Shown: positions 4,943-6,196 of the stretch, piece after piece
Numbering within the stretch: position 1 is the first letter of the stretch
How the letters are laid out: each line of letters opens with the position of its first letter
Origin: Oscillospiraceae bacterium
GTDB lineage: Bacteria > Bacillota > Clostridia > Oscillospirales > Ruminococcaceae
DNA length: 6,196 bases
Assembly: GCA_017440425.1 (NCBI GenBank)
Contig: JAFSHJ010000012.1
Coordinates: 1-6,196, forward strand
Direction: 5' to 3'
Program-made: the position numbers and the translations under genes
Notes under the pieces: model-generated
What the model was told of the DNA's origin: nothing
Seen by the model: the letters and a program-made list of their open reading frames with translations, nothing else
The model's database searches: none

Positions 4943-6175
4943 TCAAAAATGCCTCTTCAGCATTCCTTCCAATGCCTTACCGTGACGGGCCTCGTCACGA
5001 GCCATCTCGTGAACGGTGTCGTGGATAGCGTCAAGACCGTTCTTCTTTGCGCATACTGCCAGATCGAACTTGCCCTGAGTTGCACCGAATTCGCAATCCA
5101 CACGCCACGCAAGGTTAGCCTTGGTGTCAGCCTTCATGTTAGCTTCCAGGTCTTCACCCAGGAGCTCTGCAAATTTTGCAGCGTGCTCAGCTTCTTCATA
5201 AGCGGCTTTCTCCCAATATCTGCCTATCTCGGGATAACCTTCGCGGCAGGCAATGCGTGCCATGCAGAGGTACATACCTACTTCAGCGCACTCTCCGTTG
5301 AAGTTAGCCATAAGCTGCTCAAAGATATATTTCTTGTCTTCTTCGCTAATATCGGGGTTATTCTTTACGGTTTTAGCATAGATGCCGTATTCGTGCTCTG
5401 CGGCAAGAACGGCATCTGCCTTCATCTCGCTGAATTTTTCCGCAGGCACCTTGCAGACGGGACAAAAATCGGGAGCGCTGTCGCCGGTGTGGACATAACC
5501 GCAAACGGAGCAGACCCACTTTTTGCCCTCTCCTGCTGTTGCTGCAACGGGAGCAGGTCCGGCTGTCTCTCCGCCCACAAGCTCAAAGTCATCTTTACCG
5601 TGGCTGCACAGCGGACAGAGGAAATCGTCGGGAATAACCTCGCCGTCGTATACATAGCCGCAGATGGAGCAGACCCACTGCTTCTTCTCTGCTTTTTTGG
5701 TCTTGGGTTTGATGCTGCTTTGGTAATATCCGTAGCTGCAGGAAGCGCCTTTAGAAAGCACCTCGGCATCGGTAACTTCGCCCACGAACATAACGTGGCT
5801 GCCGAGATTCATTGATTCCGTAACCTTTGCGGATATATACATATTCGCCTTGTCTGTCAGATAATAGAGTCCGTTTGCGCTGCGTTCAACATTGCCAAAA
5901 TCCGCAAATTTATCCACGTCGCGACCGGACTGCATTCCGAAATGCTTGAAAAGTGCAAAATCCGCATCATCTGTGATGGCGGAGATGTTGAACTCACCGG
6001 TGTTTTTGATCATATCGCAGGTGAGATTATTTTTTATGACTGCAACGGAAATTTTTGCGGGGTCGTTTGCCGCCTGAATAGCGGTATTGATAATGCAGCC
6101 GTTGTCTCTGCCGTTCTCCTGCGCTGTCAGCAGATAGAGTCCGTAGGTTATGTTATAAAACGCTTTCTTATCCAT
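4943..6175 (-). CDS. Flavin reductase-rubredoxin-rubredoxin-rubrerythrin fusion (putative NAD(P)H peroxide/O2 reductase)
   Basis: This 410-residue cytoplasmic redox protein carries four modules. Residues 1-155 match the flavin reductase-like (FMN-binding split-barrel) domain found in clostridial flavin reductase-rubredoxin proteins. Residues 167-198 are a short rubredoxin (C169-x2-C172, C187-x2-C190). After an Ala/Gly/Pro linker (199-219) comes a second (C222-x2-C225, C238-x2-C241). Residues 255-410 are a diiron rubrerythrin domain, with E295, E328-x2-H331, E362 and E395-x2-H398 as likely iron ligands. The rubredoxin-before-diiron order is that of reverse rubrerythrins, which reduce H2O2 and O2 in anaerobes. 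Electrons could flow NAD(P)H to flavin to rubredoxins to diiron within one chain; that route is inference. An AGAGGTG (- strand, 6187-6181) precedes the ATG by 5 bases. The promoter lies outside the window. The 113-residue gene follows 39 bases downstream. Confidence 0.92.
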   Translation of the reverse strand: MDKKAFYNITYGLYLLTAQENGRDNGCIINTAIQAANDPAKISVAVIKNNLTCDMIKNTGEFNISAITDDADFALFKHFGMQSGRDVDKFADFGNVERSANGLYYLTDKANMYISAKVTESMNLGSHVMFVGEVTDAEVLSKGASCSYGYYQSSIKPKTKKAEKKQWVCSICGYVYDGEVIPDDFLCPLCSHGKDDFELVGGETAGPAPVAATAGEGKKWVCSVCGYVHTGDSAPDFCPVCKVPAEKFSEMKADAVLAAEHEYGIYAKTVKNNPDISEEDKKYIFEQLMANFNGECAEVGMYLCMARIACREGYPEIGRYWEKAAYEEAEHAAKFAELLGEDLEANMKADTKANLAWRVDCEFGATQGKFDLAVCAKKNGLDAIHDTVHEMARDEARHGKALEGMLKRHF

Positions 6176-6196
6176 TGTGACACCTCTTTGAAAAAA

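Noticed and set aside
4877..5815. A 312-codon open frame on the + strand opposite the rubrerythrin fusion
   Set aside because: The - strand carries unmistakable rubredoxin and diiron motifs through this stretch. The + strand translation is low-complexity Cys/Ala/Val-rich and would begin inside another gene.

Overview
The window looks like chromosomal DNA of an anaerobic, gut-type Clostridia (Oscillospiraceae/Ruminococcaceae-like Firmicute). This is inferred from strong GGAGG-type ribosome binding sites, sigma-A-type promoters with TTGAAA/TATAAT boxes, iron-sulfur and rubredoxin/rubrerythrin redox proteins, and protein sequences resembling families I know from that group. No RNA gene, insertion sequence or CRISPR array is visible. 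The longest gene-free stretch is about 160 bases.

Region 1 (1-3135, + strand, roughly 50-58% GC in sampled lines) is a tight operon. It holds a GltD-like FAD/NAD(P)-binding iron-sulfur oxidoreductase that probably begins before the window, a HypA-type nickel metallochaperone (1-base gap), and a polytopic membrane protein of probable DUF5692 type (12-base gap). It ends in a strong intrinsic terminator.

Region 2 (3136-4550, + strand, more AT-rich, down to 35% GC in sampled lines) carries three small genes: a Nudix hydrolase and two short unrecognised membrane proteins. Each is preceded by its own near-identical extended -10 promoter. The three promoters are direct repeats of one sequence, and the second and third also share the first transcribed bases. 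There is no terminator between the genes, only one after the third, so nested transcripts are likely. This repeated promoter cassette is the most unusual structure in the window.

Region 3 (4562-6175, - strand, about 55% GC in a sampled line) converges on region 2 across a bidirectional terminator. It encodes a 410-residue fusion of flavin reductase, two short rubredoxins and a rubrerythrin-type diiron domain. This is plausibly a self-contained NAD(P)H-dependent peroxide/oxygen reductase. Downstream lies a 113-residue protein of unknown function with a GTG start, probably in the same transcript.

Regions 1 and 3 both suggest redox chemistry in a strict anaerobe. No sequence link between the two operons is visible.
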